Positions 11,310-20,833 of a DNA stretch of 20,833 nucleotides are shown piece after piece. The position numbers and the translations under genes were made by a program. Positions within the stretch are counted from its first letter, which is position 1; each line of letters starts with the position of its first letter. Source of the DNA: Plakobranchus ocellatus (lineage: Eukaryota; Mollusca; Gastropoda; Plakobranchidae); NCBI GenBank assembly GCA_019648995.1, contig BLXT01006120.1, positions 1,906,248-1,927,080 on the forward strand, read 5' to 3'. Below the pieces are notes generated by a model. That model did not search any database, was not told the origin of the DNA, and worked only from the letters and a program-made list of their open reading frames with translations.

Positions 11310-14300
11310 CTGGATTGAGACAAGAATAAGAACTTTAAGGTGACAGTTGCTACTTGAAGATTCAAATATTTGTGTGTGGAGTGAAGTATCCTGTCATAAA
11401 ATTTTTTCATGAGCAATTTGAATAGGTCATCTGTTGCAAACAAGAGTGTATAAAAAAATACCTAAAAAGAATGGTTCTTTTTTTTTTTTTTATTGTGCAC
11501 GGCAAGGATTTGCTTCATTTTATGTATATCAGGCACATTAGACATGATACAGGAGTGAACATGATTAGGTCAGACAAGGATTCTTCAAAATTTAGCATTT
11601 GTCAAACTACTCTGTTTTCCCACTTCAATTCTTTCTTTGAATTTTTATAACTTTGTTCTTCTGTGGGTCTCATTCGCCAAGTCAAAATCTGATTTAAACA
11701 ACTATTGATCCTATAATTATACTAATAACAACCTGGAATTTATTAGAGTTTAGCAGTTTACTACTAAAATCACTCTTGTTGCTCTGCCTGTGTGGCTAAC
11801 ATAATTAGAATGACAGACATTGTGAATAATGAGCTGCAATAATAACCAACACAACTGCTAACTACTCCGCATGCCCCCATCACCCTTTATACCCCCTGCC
11901 ACAAGTTTATTCCTAGTAAATCAGCCCTCACTCCATCTACAAAGAAACATTGATTATCTTTTAAAACAAAGAAGCCTGAAGTTGCCTCATGATGTATGCT
12001 CACCATACCTGTGCTCTGTCCAAAGAGAAAACAAGTCTAGCACTAGATCTAGAGAAGTACCAGGTGCTAATGACAATCACTGACAGGAAGGGCTTGCCTT
12101 ACACTGTGAAGCACTTGGCAAAATTTACAACGTTCTGCCCCTCCCTCTTGCACTCAGTCCCTGTTGACTTGCCTGCCCATTCCTTTTTTTCTTCCTCTAT
12201 CTCACCAAAATGAACACCAAACAAAATGATAAAAAAACTTTCCTTCCTTAATAGGAGAGAGGTGCCCCTCCATGTTTGCAATGATCAGAGAAAGTAACCT
12301 TTTAGAGATTTCCTTAGTAATCGTAATTTGAACTTATATCATTTTATCTCCTAAATTTTGATAAACCCCTGATGGACGGAATATTATGAATCTATATAAT
12401 GTATTGGCAGAATTGTTTTTGGAAAGTCAAAATGAAAGGCATAGATTTTATATTATCTCTGTCCTGTTTCAACCAATGCACATCTAAAAAAAAAATAGTG
12501 ATGCTGGTTATATGAGTTTTTATAAATGGTAAATTGTGACTTCAAACTCATATACACGGCAACCAGGGCTACCGGTAACAAGTCGCACTTTAACTCTTAA
12601 GCATTTTGAATTATATGCATAATGTATAAATGCCTCTGATGTACATTTTTTACAGAGAAAATAATGTTTCTATCTCTTTTCTGACGAAAAATAAGTGAGT
12701 TTGAAGACTGAATTTTTATTTAATTTTTTTTGTGTGGGTCAATAAACAAGCATCCCTCACAAAATGTGACTGATTTGCTCTGGCAGTCCTATATGGAGCA
12801 TTTGACATATGCGTCCATGGGCAGGAAACAGGGCTGAAATGGAATGTTTCCTATTTTGTCTCAAATATTCATTTAATTCTCTTCTATGAACCCTCATACA
12901 AATAAGGTAAAAAATAGAAAGTAAGAATGGATACAATTTGATATTTCAAGTAAGGAGCTAAGTTTTTCACTGTTTCTTTATGATTGATAAAAACCCTTTT
13001 ATCTTTCTGGGATGGCCAATTTGCACATGCTTAGCTTTAAATTCATACCAATAGCCAAAAGAAATGTCTGCATATAAAAACTCCTTACTTTAGCCATCTT
13101 CAGGAATGTGTCATCTACATTGGTGTTCTCTTTAGCGCTGGTCTCCACAGCTCCGATAAAACCTTGAGAATGAGCCAAATTCTTTGCTTCTTCATTGCTG
13201 ACTTCTCGCAGGCTATCCAAGTCACATTTATTTCCTTCACATTAAAAAAAAAAAATAATCACAATTATATTGAGCTAAATTTTGTTTCAAAAAAGTTATA
13301 ACAGGGATAGAAATGGCTTAAAAGGAGGGGGGGAAAGTAATAGAATTAGAGAATGGGGAAAAAATCTTTTAAACCAGAAAAAGACATCCTAGCACTTAAA
13401 TACCCCCCTCAAAATAATGAATTTCAAGGGATAAAAATATTACTTAAGGTCCAAATATTTACATAACTTGATAATTTGAAGGAAGAAACATTATCATAGA
13501 TATGAATCTGAAGCAATCATTCCTGCTCTTTTTAATTTGACTTTATGAATTGAGGTTAAGACAATACATGTGTTATAAATTAAAATAACCAAAATTAACT
13601 TTAAAAAACCCAAAAAACTTCATAATATTACTATCTACACACTGCAGGAAAACAAATTTGATACATTTCAAGCAAAGAAACTAACCAAATCATGACTTTT
13701 TTTTACCTACACTAATTATCAAAAGTATCAAATATAATGATTGCACACTGTCTTCTATATATTTTTTTACCTAAAAGTATATCATTCAACTTATAACTAT
13801 TAATTACATGAAAAATCAAACTTAGAAAAATGAAGAAAAAAAGAGCCCACCAACGAGAAGCTGTACTACGTTTGTTCCAGCATATCTCTTCACATCCTCC
13901 AACCAACGTGGAATGGCCATGTATGTACCACGTTTACTGATGTCATATGCAATGATAACGCCATTGGCACTGCGGTAGTAGCTTTGTGTAATTGTGCGGA
14001 ATCTCTCCTGGCCAGCTGTGTCCCATATCTGAAGCTGTTTCATTACATGTAGAAGTAAATAAATTAAAAAAAAATAATAAGTTAAAATATTACAAATTTT
14101 AAATCCCTAAAAATCAAGCATGATAAAGATTAATTAAGAAAAAACAAAACCCACACAGCAGTTGATATTAGTTGATTCAAATTTTGATCCTTTGGTGATC
14201 AATAGATCCTGATGTTATCACTCTATATTACTTTGTAATCCTATATCAAAAGATTTTCAATTCCTCATAATAAAAAAAAAAAAAGATTGCAAAAGTATTA

Positions 14301-17300
14301 ACTTTCTTATGACATGAAAACCTGCTTATGCATGCTCAAGTTTTGATGGAGACAGATTTCCTCCTTTAGCTGTATCTCAAATTAAGACTTTCATATAATC
14401 TGTGTGATATAAAAGCTCTGACTAAGCTTATCAATATACTGCCAGATGTCCATTAGTAGAATGTTCCTTTTTTAAATCTGTTTTCAGATTACATCAATGC
14501 TGATAATGATAACATTGAGGCTATACACCATCAAATGACTCTCTCTGCACCAATCTGCATTAATGAGCTTTATATAACTGAGAACTGTTGTGTTGGGTGA
14601 GGATTGAATTGCAACCTGTTTAAGCACTCTTAAGGATTGCTTTGACCATAGACTACAGTTGTGGTGACAAAACACAAAGTCATTTTTTGAAGGCAAATAC
14701 ATTGCCATGATCAGCTCCAAGATCAGGCTGATACATTCCCTTGGTCTTTATTTTATGCATGTGAAAGTAAAATGCAAGTCATAGCAACTGCCACTGAAAG
14801 AGGAGGAATACAGGAGGCACAAATTCCTTGAGATTCCTATGGTGAGCAGAAGGAGGTGAAAACTAGATTCATGCCCTCCGCATTGGGAAGATCTTCTGAC
14901 TTCAGTTAAAAGATGAAAATTGAAGTGGCACACGAAGTCACAAGCATCATTCAAAATAGCTTGTAAATGCAAATAAAGAGTTAAAAAAGAGACACAAAGA
15001 GGCCAGTCCAGGAAATACACTAAGTGTATTGAATTTGAGGAAGAGTGGAGGAAGCTGGTTGCAATAACTACATTAGTTCCCAAACTATCAATTTGTGAGC
15101 GCTATGGAATACTGTTTCTTTTTGATTACACAGATTTACTACATTATTCAGATCACTGCTATGGAAGTGAAGACATAAAACCTTATTTGAGATCACACTC
15201 TAAAAGGACTAATGTAATTTTTAACAATTTGAAGATATAAAACAAAAGTTTAATATCCTTACGAGGATGGTAAAACAATAAAATCCTCCTGATTCAAGAG
15301 ATAAGTAGAGGACTTGTAAAAGTACTGGGCCTTAGGGCTCGATTTAATAGTCCCACAGGCCATAGTTGAATGTCCCTACATTCACATAGGATTTTAACAA
15401 GGGATGAAAAAATTGAAAGCTAGTGACAATGACAAAAAATGACAATTTTCAAAAAATTTTAATCTTAATCACATAATGTCACACCTTCCTCTACAATGCT
15501 GCCAAAGAGTAAATTCATTATTTTTTTTTTCAAAATATAGATAAATTTAAACTTCAAGGATTTTAAATTGTGGCCTAGGTTTCTGCATGTGGGCTTAAAA
15601 ACACCCTGTAGTGAAAGTATTGCTTTGAAATTCTTTGGAAAGACTTCAAATTATGCACACTAAGCTATAGGCCCTGATCGCTAATATTATAATAATGACA
15701 AACTGAAGGCAATTTTATCAATTATGGAGAATTTAGAACTAGAAGCTCATTATAAAATTGTAAAAATTAACAAAAATAATTTTGTTCAAAAGCAACTATA
15801 ATATAAAATAAATACTCAATTACAGCAGAATTTTTTGATTAAATTAGCAATTTAATGGTCAGGCTACTGCGATTATATATGGCTAGGTCCACCAGTATTG
15901 TGCACAAAAAGTAACATTCATGTCAAATTTTTATTTTCTTTTCATATTGGCTACACTGCATAGGTCAAAAGAGCAACATTTGATCTCTCCTGTATGTAAG
16001 TTTCAGACCTTGATGATTGCTCACAAACTTGTAATTGATGAAGCAATAATGTCAGTCAAGAACATGAGGAATGTGACGGTGACCAAAAAACCCTTAATTC
16101 AATAACAAGAACACCTGAAATACAAAACTACACTTTTATGTCTGTGTTTGATTTATTTCCTTAAAAAACACTTGTGTAATGAAAAAAAAATTATATGAAA
16201 TACGAGTAACAAATCGTGAGGAATATTACCTGACATAAATGGACAAAAATTTCCTTTTATATTTTATCTCCCTGTTAAAAAAAAACACATTTAATTTAGC
16301 AAAAGGCATCCTGACTAACAAGGCAAGGAGAGGGCAGAACATAAAAAAATTCTTAAGGAAAAGAGAATATTTATAAAATAATAAGTTAAAAAAAAAATTG
16401 GTGAGGAATGTTTCCATGAAAGCATGGACAATCATGGCACTAATTCTAGCATTACTTATTTTAGCAATCCTAAATCTAGATTCCCCCAATATAATAGTAT
16501 AAACATGTTTAACAAATAACCCATGCAATCTGCCACATAGTTGTAATCATAACTTTAAAAATAAGTTTAGGACTTTGTAACAGCTGCCAATAATGAGAAA
16601 AACGCAAGGAATGTTACAGGACAAAAATTAGATCTTCAATAGTTATTTTTCGTCATCTGATAAAGTATGGTATGGAAATGCAGGCAAAAGACTTGAATCA
16701 TGAATATTTAAATAAACAGAATATTTTTGACAAGTTACAAATAAAAAAAATTAAACGCGGTAAAACAAATGCCAGGAATGTTAACTTGGACAGACCAAAA
16801 AGCCATTCTACGAACATTCTTTGTTAATCTGGGATTAAGGATGACATTTAACATTATGGCTTTTGGGTGCGGCCATGTTGCTTGTAAGCTGAAGTGAGCG
16901 CAAATAGCTATCTTCAAAAAAAGTATAAGGTACTTGTTCTGATCCATTTAATTTGTGTGAGGATGGTTCATTACGATATAGGATGAATGTTCAGCGCTTT
17001 TAAAACCAAGCATAAAAACAAAGACTTAAATCCAAATCTGAAACTCTGGCTTACCTTTAAATGAACGCGGTAGTACAACAAAATCGTTTTTTTTTTTTTT
17101 TTTTTTTGGCATTTGTTAAAACACCATAATTCATTTTTTCGGTGTTTTGGGGGTTTTATGTTTTGACACAAAATGGACGAGTGGTAATCACATGCCTGAA
17201 GGGATTTCAGCCGCCCAGAACTTGAGACTACTTTGATTAAAATTATTATTTTACATTGGGATAGGATAGGTGGGGTTTAATAATACACACTGTTATTAAA

Positions 17301-19562
17301 ACAGCTTAAATCTTATCAAGGTTAATGCGACTACAGTAGATTGATCTATATGGGCTCTTAGAGGTTAGTCACGATAGCACTTAACCTAGTGTAATACTCC
17401 AGAACAACTGGAAAGGGCTAAGTTTCATTTCTAAAGGGATTCCCCCTTTTCAAACTGCTAAGACTGGCAGTCTATGCTTTAGATTGGGTTAGAAATTGAG
17501 AAGTAAACAAGTGTGGAGCTTAATTGATGCTCTGCTGTTGAAAATCATGGCTGGACAAATCCCAATTCCTGACTTGTTTAAGGAACTGTATGCAGACGAT
17601 AACGGCAGTGATAGTGATGAATTTGCACAAGATGAAGGGGACTTGTTAGGAAGCCTGAGGGAGTGAGCCTATAATTCAAGCTCCTGGAGATCAAGATTTG
17701 GATATAGATCTGACTAATGGCTGGTTTCAAGAGGCATCGCCTCCACTACCAGAACCATGGAGTAACACACTGACAAAGACAAAAACAAATATAAAAAAGC
17801 AAAAAGGTTGGGGGCATAAATTTTTATTTCATATGGATCTGTATTCAATTTCCTTTTCATTGGTGCATGGTTAGTGGTTTTATGTTGAAAAATAAAATAA
17901 TAGGCTAATGTAAAATAAATAACTCCTTTTAAGTTTTCAAAAACTCCAAATTAATTCGCCTCTGGGGGACCTCACAGGTGCTGAAAATTCGCCTTTCTAA
18001 GAGTTGATTTAATACAGTAAAACCAATGAAGAAAATCCACTCACTGCCATGTTACTTTCAACAGGGCAAAAACAATGGTCTCATGACAAAACATGAATGC
18101 AAAGTCAACAAAAACTGTTTTAAACAACATCTTAAGCTTAAACAAGCTTGTTCATTATCAATCAAATATATATTGATACTAAGTACAATTTTTATTATTT
18201 TGTTGAATTTGTGCAGTTGGTATTGGTATTTAAAATATAACAATTGTATGTAAACAATACTCATGGACTTATGACAAGTTGAACAGCAATCCAACATCCA
18301 CAGAATTTCTTTTCAAGATAATCTGGGGACAGGTCCATTGAATTCTAGATTAACTTTCATCAGCTACTGACGAAATGAAGAGGTTGAGGGTCAAGCTATG
18401 AAAATAGTGCTACTTTCAGCACAACTTACTTTAACTGTTTAAGGGGACCCATGCAACTCTACAGTTATTGCCTTTATTACTTGCCATGAAATTCCTCACT
18501 TCTCTTTAAATCATTTTTTTGTAAATAAGGTTCCTATACAAAAAAACATGATCCATTGTTAGAAAAATATTGGAAAGGATGTCTGTAGAGCTAAGTGTAG
18601 AAGTAATAGCCTTCTCAGTCTTCAAATTAGATCTAAGTCTTTCTAAATCTTGTAAACTCTCTTAGAAGCCAATGTTACATATTTCCATCCTTTTCTTTGT
18701 TTTTGTATACTAATTTTACAAAACAAAAATGGGATAGTACCGACAGGCCAAACTACTTCTAGATGTACCTTTATTGGTTACCAACAAAATGAACAGGCTG
18801 CAAGCAAAAAATTATGAAGATATTGTGTGAAAGTAGCATTATTATAAATAACTTGGCCTGCGACCTCTTCATTGCTAAATGAAAATAGATGCAGAAGTCG
18901 TTGAGCCTGCCTCCCGCATTATCACACAAAAATTATGCTTGTGACCTCTCAAACAAAACTACAACAAATTATTCTCTTCTTCAGACATATTCCGGTGCCC
19001 TGGAACTCTATAGATGTAAACTAACAGGGGTCCCCTTAAAAGTAAGTAAGTAGTGCCATACTTTCACATGACATCGCTACCCACAGTTTTTTTTTCCATA
19101 AGTTTGCTTCATTTCTTATAACTGATGATAGCAGATCTAAGTCATTAGGTCTGCCCTTGGACTATGCCATCTTTTCTTGTGTGCATATTAAGAATCACAA
19201 GTCATGCCATTTTGTTATTCTGCAATGAAAATACCGTCTTTGTTATTTATAATTGTTAGCAAAAAAAAAAAATAATAATAATAAAAAAATAAGTAGCCTG
19301 ACATTGTAAATCATTTGTAAGGCCTAAATCTATGCCTTGTTTTAGAAATCTATTAAGAACAAACCTTCACAAGTTTTCCATCGATGTTCAGAGTTTTCAT
19401 CGTGAAATCGACGCCGATTGTGCTACCATGCTTCTCTGTGTATGTTCCCGATTTAAACCGTTGGACAACACATGTTTTACCAACCCCTGCATCTCCAATG
19501 AGTACAATTTTGAAGAGATAATCGAACGATTCATCTGGATCATTCACCGGATGATAGGACAT
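11184..19562 (-). CDS. RAB43: Rab43/Rab19-type small GTPase, complete four-exon gene
   Basis: The coding exons are 19365-19562, 13851-14034, 13089-13234 and 11184-11309 (minus strand, in that order), giving 217 residues. Seen: P-loop GDAGVGKT at residues 23-30, switch I Thr48 within STIGVDF, switch II WDTAGQE at 70-76, the base-binding NKCD at 129-132 and ETSAK at 158-162, and Cys212-Cys213 near the end. The start ATG is preceded by an in-frame TGA 12 nt upstream (19572-19574). Known of the family: Rabs are prenylated membrane-bound switches directing vesicle traffic, and RAB43 acts at the Golgi and in ER-Golgi transport. Assignment to Rab43 rather than another Rab rests on DPDE at 8-11, [34 protein letters not shown] and the C-terminal LQLNS (196-200). 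Some insects call the single orthologue Rab19. The length matches the family (about 212-217). All junctions keep phase and no catalytic residue is missing, so the gene looks functional. The CC-GGNS tail is unusual. Confidence 0.96.
11310..13088 (-). other. Rab43-like intron 3
   Basis: The intron is 1779 bp, phase 0, with donor GTAAGG and acceptor CAATCCAG. It holds one copy of a dispersed repeat (about 11545-12150) that also occurs downstream of the gene. The rest is AT-rich without recognisable features. Confidence 0.9.
11545..12150. repeat. Dispersed repeat, copy B (in Rab intron 3)
   Basis: Counterparts of copy A are ctagcactagatctaga (12037-12053), aggtgctaatgacaatcac, gcaaaatttacaac and ttactactaaaat. 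It has extra sequence in the middle (about 11860-11960). The element type is unknown, with no terminal repeats or transposase seen. Confidence 0.7.
13089..13234 (-). CDS. RAB43: Rab43-like exon 3 (rest of Gly128 to Lys176)
   Basis: The exon carries the guanine-specifying NKCD (129-132) and ETSAK (158-162) motifs. It begins with two bases that complete Gly128, after an acceptor with a run of T ending in GTGAAG. It ends at Lys176 with a standard donor, AAA/GTAAGG, in phase 0. There is no ATG in the exon, which is normal for an internal exon. Confidence 0.96.
13235..13850 (-). other. Rab43-like intron 2
   Basis: The intron is 616 bp, phase 1, with donor GTGGGC and a T-rich acceptor. It is very AT-rich with a short G-rich patch near 13325-13335, and nothing else stands out. 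Confidence 0.9.
13851..14034 (-). CDS. RAB43: Rab43-like exon 2 (residues 67 to first base of Gly128)
   Basis: This exon opens with [10 protein letters not shown] (switch II, with catalytic Gln75) directly after the acceptor AAACAG and runs to the GNKCD motif. It ends one base into the Gly128 codon at donor G/GTGGGC (phase 1). The RSANG and [10 protein letters not shown] stretches are the strongest pointers to the Rab43 subgroup. The acceptor has only a weak pyrimidine tract. Confidence 0.96.
16066..16790 (+). repeat. Five loosely periodic copies of a gaggaatgttac-type motif
   Basis: The motifs start at 16066, 16218, 16403, 16606 and 16773 (spacings 152, 185, 203 and 167). Each is followed within about 25 bases by a ggac or gacc element, usually with an A run. 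Sequence before copies 2 and 5 also aligns (caaat just upstream, preceded by an A run). They may be remnants of a degenerate tandem array. Confidence 0.4.
17087..17107. repeat. Poly(T) run, 21 bases
   Basis: The longest mononucleotide run in the window, inside Rab intron 1. It may be the poly(A) tail of an old minus-strand retroposon, but no body was recognised. Confidence 0.9.
17547..17874 (+). pseudogene. Frameshifted acidic open frame, possibly a piggyBac-like transposase N-terminus
   Basis: From ATG 17547 the plus strand reads 39 codons ([10 protein letters not shown], then [12 protein letters not shown]) to TGA 17664-17666. A frame shifted by +1 continues in coding-like style ([27 protein letters not shown]) to TAG at 17872-17874. 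An acidic, Ser/Asp-rich N-terminus followed by a Trp/Pro stretch resembles DDE transposases of the piggyBac group, but no catalytic domain follows and the match is from memory of style, not alignment. It lies antisense inside Rab intron 1. It could instead be an exon fragment of an unrelated gene. Confidence 0.35.
18374..18424 (+). repeat. Inverted repeat, left arm
   Basis: It pairs with 18823-18873. Both arms begin aatgaagagg and share tgctacttt and a terminal cacaa, about three quarters identical over 51 bp by eye. Confidence 0.6.
18439..19039. mobile_element. TTAA-flanked non-autonomous element with GGGGACCC ends
   Basis: TTAA at 18439-18442 is followed by GGGGACCC (18443-18450). At the other side GGGTCCCC ends at 19035, followed by TTAA (19036-19039). 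The ends are therefore perfect inverted repeats for 8 bp plus the shared TTAA, and match 10 of 11 bp further in. TTAA duplication is the hallmark of piggyBac-type transposition. The 593-bp interior has no coding frame, as in a MITE. A larger imperfect inverted repeat crosses the left boundary, so the insertion history may be nested. Confidence 0.5.
18823..18873 (-). repeat. Inverted repeat, right arm
   Basis: This is the reverse complement of 18374-18424. A third, weaker relative (minus strand, starting gaggtcacaagc) lies at about 18916-18953. Confidence 0.6.
19365..19562 (-). CDS. RAB43: Rab43-like exon 1 (residues 1-66)
   Basis: The exon encodes the N-terminus, the P-loop (GDAGVGKT, 23-30) and switch I, and ends at Lys66. 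It starts at the first ATG after an in-frame TGA. The splice donor reads AAG/GTTTGT, with T at intron positions 3 and 4 where A or G and A are usual. It is still the only donor that joins correctly, in phase 0, to exon 2. Confidence 0.95.
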
Positions 19563-19597
19563 TGTAAGGCCTCAGTTTATCGAGATGATAAAAGGAT

Positions 19598-19616
19598 AGA
19601 TCTAGATTCTAGATCT
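19598..19616. repeat. 19-bp perfect palindrome upstream of the Rab start codon
   Basis: agatctaga-t-tctagatct lies 36-54 bp upstream of the ATG, probably in the 5' UTR or core promoter. Related TCTAGA/AGATCT motifs follow to about 19680. Confidence 0.8.
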
Positions 19617-19808
19617 AGACTTAAGTCTATATGGTGACGATTAATAAGACTCACACGGGACAGATCTGCAATCTAGATTAGATATAGTTATTGTTTCACT
19701 AGGGCTACAAAGACGAAGACTTCACAAAATACACAAGCCTGAGTCAGAATGGTCTGCTCTGTTATTGAAACAAGACATCGTCATCTTTTTTTTTTCTTTT
19801 TTGTTTTC

Positions 19809-19817
19809 ACCGGAAGC
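19809..19817 (+). promoter_or_regulatory. ETS-type site, candidate Rab promoter element
   Basis: ACCGGAAGC, a consensus ETS/GABP site of the kind common in TATA-less housekeeping promoters, lies about 250 bp upstream of the Rab start codon. No TATA box is evident at a convincing position. The role is inferred from motif and position only. Confidence 0.35.
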
Positions 19818-19819
19818 TG

Positions 19820-20715
19820 AAATTTGGTGAGGATGACACAATCCCGGACCTTTCCTACTTTTCTGGAGAAAAGTTTTAAAGATCATTTTCCCGGTTATAC
19901 ATCTTTGTTTTTTCTATTCGCTTTTTAATCTTGATTTTGTTTTATTTTGTTATATTAAAATAGTTTTCTTGGTGTCAGAAAGCCTTAAATAACGAAAAAC
20001 TAAAAGATGAAGCAAACAACATTTATCAAAATGACACAAAAGAACCTATTACAGACAATATAGGAATGAAATCCTATAGTTTCTCGTCTCTAATGAATGT
20101 AGGCCTATGACATTCTACTTCTAGGCTTATGAAAATTAAAACTCTTTTTTTTTCAGGGGAAAAAAAATAAAGGTCTAGGTTGGCGACTTCTGTGATTGAA
20201 ATCGATAACTTGTATTTCTTCATATAACATAAATTTTACACCTCTATCGACAGTTTTAACAAGTCATGGTTCTCTTTATCATGATTAACAACACGACAGT
20301 AATAATATTAAGCGATGATATCTGGTTTTCTAGAAGTGTTGTCCATCATTGTAAATAGATTTCAATGTAACGATAGAAGATATTAACTCTGTTTTGTGAT
20401 AAATAGTTTTATAACACAATTTGATTAAAAAAAATACCTTAGCACCAAAAGCAATATTGTGGCATGCTAACATGTCTTTGGAAACATTCAGACACGCACA
20501 CACACACATTTCCACAAATTAAAAACGAAAACTTGGAAGATGAGCACAATTATATGAATATAGTATCATTATTCTTGAAACCCTGCTACCCTCGGTACTT
20601 GAACACTCGAAAAGCACAGGTCCACAAATATATATTTGTAATTCTCAATCAATATCAAACCACCAAACGTAGAAAATATTGAGATGAAAAGGAAACAGAC
20701 AAGCTGTAGAAGCAA
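19820..20715. other. 5' flank of the Rab gene, no further gene seen
   Basis: AT-rich with short simple repeats (a CA-rich patch at about 20492-20508). No coding frame has recognisable similarity. Distal promoter elements may be present but cannot be picked out. Confidence 0.5.
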
Positions 20716-20716
20716 T

Positions 20717-20730
20717 TCATCATCATCATC
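20717..20730 (-). repeat. Short (GAT)n tail after the retrotransposon frame
   Basis: About four GAT units overlap and follow the stop codon of the retrotransposon frame on the minus strand. It is probably the element's 3' simple-repeat tail. Confidence 0.55.
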
Positions 20731-20833
20731 GGGTACCTTGTCTGGAACAGACATTGGCGATCATGTTCCTCCACTCATACCTATTCTCAGTTAACCTTAT
20801 AAAGTTGTTATTGCTACCCTTTCCTATTTCCCA
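20726..20833 (-). mobile_element. 3' end of a non-LTR retrotransposon ORF2 (partial, window edge)
   Basis: From the window edge the minus strand is open for 35 codons to TGA at 20726-20728. It reads FIRLTENRYEWRNMIANVCS and ends RQGTR. A terminal block of the form (T)E(D/N)R-x-x-WR followed by VC and QGT is typical of the extreme C-terminus of LINE reverse-transcriptase polyproteins. The stop is followed directly by a short GAT-repeat tail, which also fits a LINE 3' end. The rest of the element lies beyond the window. The clade is not determined. Confidence 0.7.

Larger units (their letters stand above)
14035..19364 (-). other. Rab43-like intron 1
   Basis: This is a long first intron (5330 bp, phase 0) with donor GTTTGT and acceptor ATGAAACAG. 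It contains the periodic motif series, a 21-base T run at 17087-17107, a frameshifted transposase-like frame and a TTAA-flanked element, all listed separately. The stretch 14100-16060 is mostly unassigned and somewhat less AT-rich around 14480-15100, perhaps an old repeat. Confidence 0.9.

Noticed and set aside
14748..15083. 111-codon minus-strand frame in Rab intron 1
   Set aside because: No motif, no splice context, and the region may be an old repeat. Serine/leucine-rich content is common for antisense or random frames.
14977..15240. Plus-strand 87-codon stretch without ATG, including [10 protein letters not shown]
   Set aside because: The WRKLV string recalls a LINE C-terminus, but the flanking residues do not fit, no simple-repeat tail follows and stops interrupt just upstream. 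Frames of this length are expected by chance here.
16226..16528. 100-codon minus-strand frame
   Set aside because: Phe-rich translation of A/T runs, within the periodic-motif region. No family signal.
19332..19637. 101-codon plus-strand frame
   Set aside because: It overlaps Rab exon 1 on the opposite strand. The minus-strand frame carries the conserved GTPase motifs, so this is a shadow.
20569..20754. 61-codon minus-strand frame near the right edge
   Set aside because: It overlaps the retrotransposon end in another frame, and the Asp run comes from the GAT repeat.

Overview
The window looks like nuclear DNA of an invertebrate animal. It is AT-rich and dense in mononucleotide runs. Its one clear gene is split by spliceosomal introns, and it carries tRNA-derived SINEs, the end of a non-LTR retrotransposon and an apparent TTAA-flanked DNA element. 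GATCTAGA-type motifs recur, which I associate with gastropod molluscs, but that is only a weak hint and the species cannot be fixed from this sequence.

The one gene that can be read from end to end is on the minus strand: a Rab GTPase of the Rab43/Rab19 group. Four coding exons at 19365-19562, 13851-14034, 13089-13234 and 11184-11309 join in phase into a 217-residue protein. It has all the guanine-nucleotide motifs, a conserved LQLNS stretch near the C-terminus and a di-cysteine prenylation site. The di-cysteine is followed by four residues instead of the usual zero to three, which is the oddest point about the gene.

Layout: 1-11047 lies downstream of the gene and has no recognisable complete gene. 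It holds a decayed tRNA-like SINE head (about 1681-1756), several perfect short palindromes, one copy of a dispersed repeat (about 7758-8220), an unassigned long open frame (8718-9287), an exon-like fragment (9682-9787) and a well-preserved tRNA-derived SINE with 11-bp target duplications (10514-10794). A poly(A) signal at 11048-11053 is a plausible end for the Rab transcript. Intron 3 (11310-13088) contains a second copy of the dispersed repeat. Intron 2 (13235-13850) is short and plain. Intron 1 (14035-19364) contains a loosely periodic motif series (16066-16790), a frameshifted acidic open frame that may be the start of a piggyBac-like transposase (17547-17874) and a TTAA-flanked element (18439-19039). 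The 5' flank (19563-20833) has a 19-bp palindrome just upstream of the start codon, an ETS-type site about 250 bp upstream and, at the window edge, the C-terminus of a non-LTR retrotransposon reverse transcriptase on the minus strand.

I found no evidence of a multi-gene system. The most useful observations are the full Rab gene model, its unusual tail, and the mobile-element layers around it.
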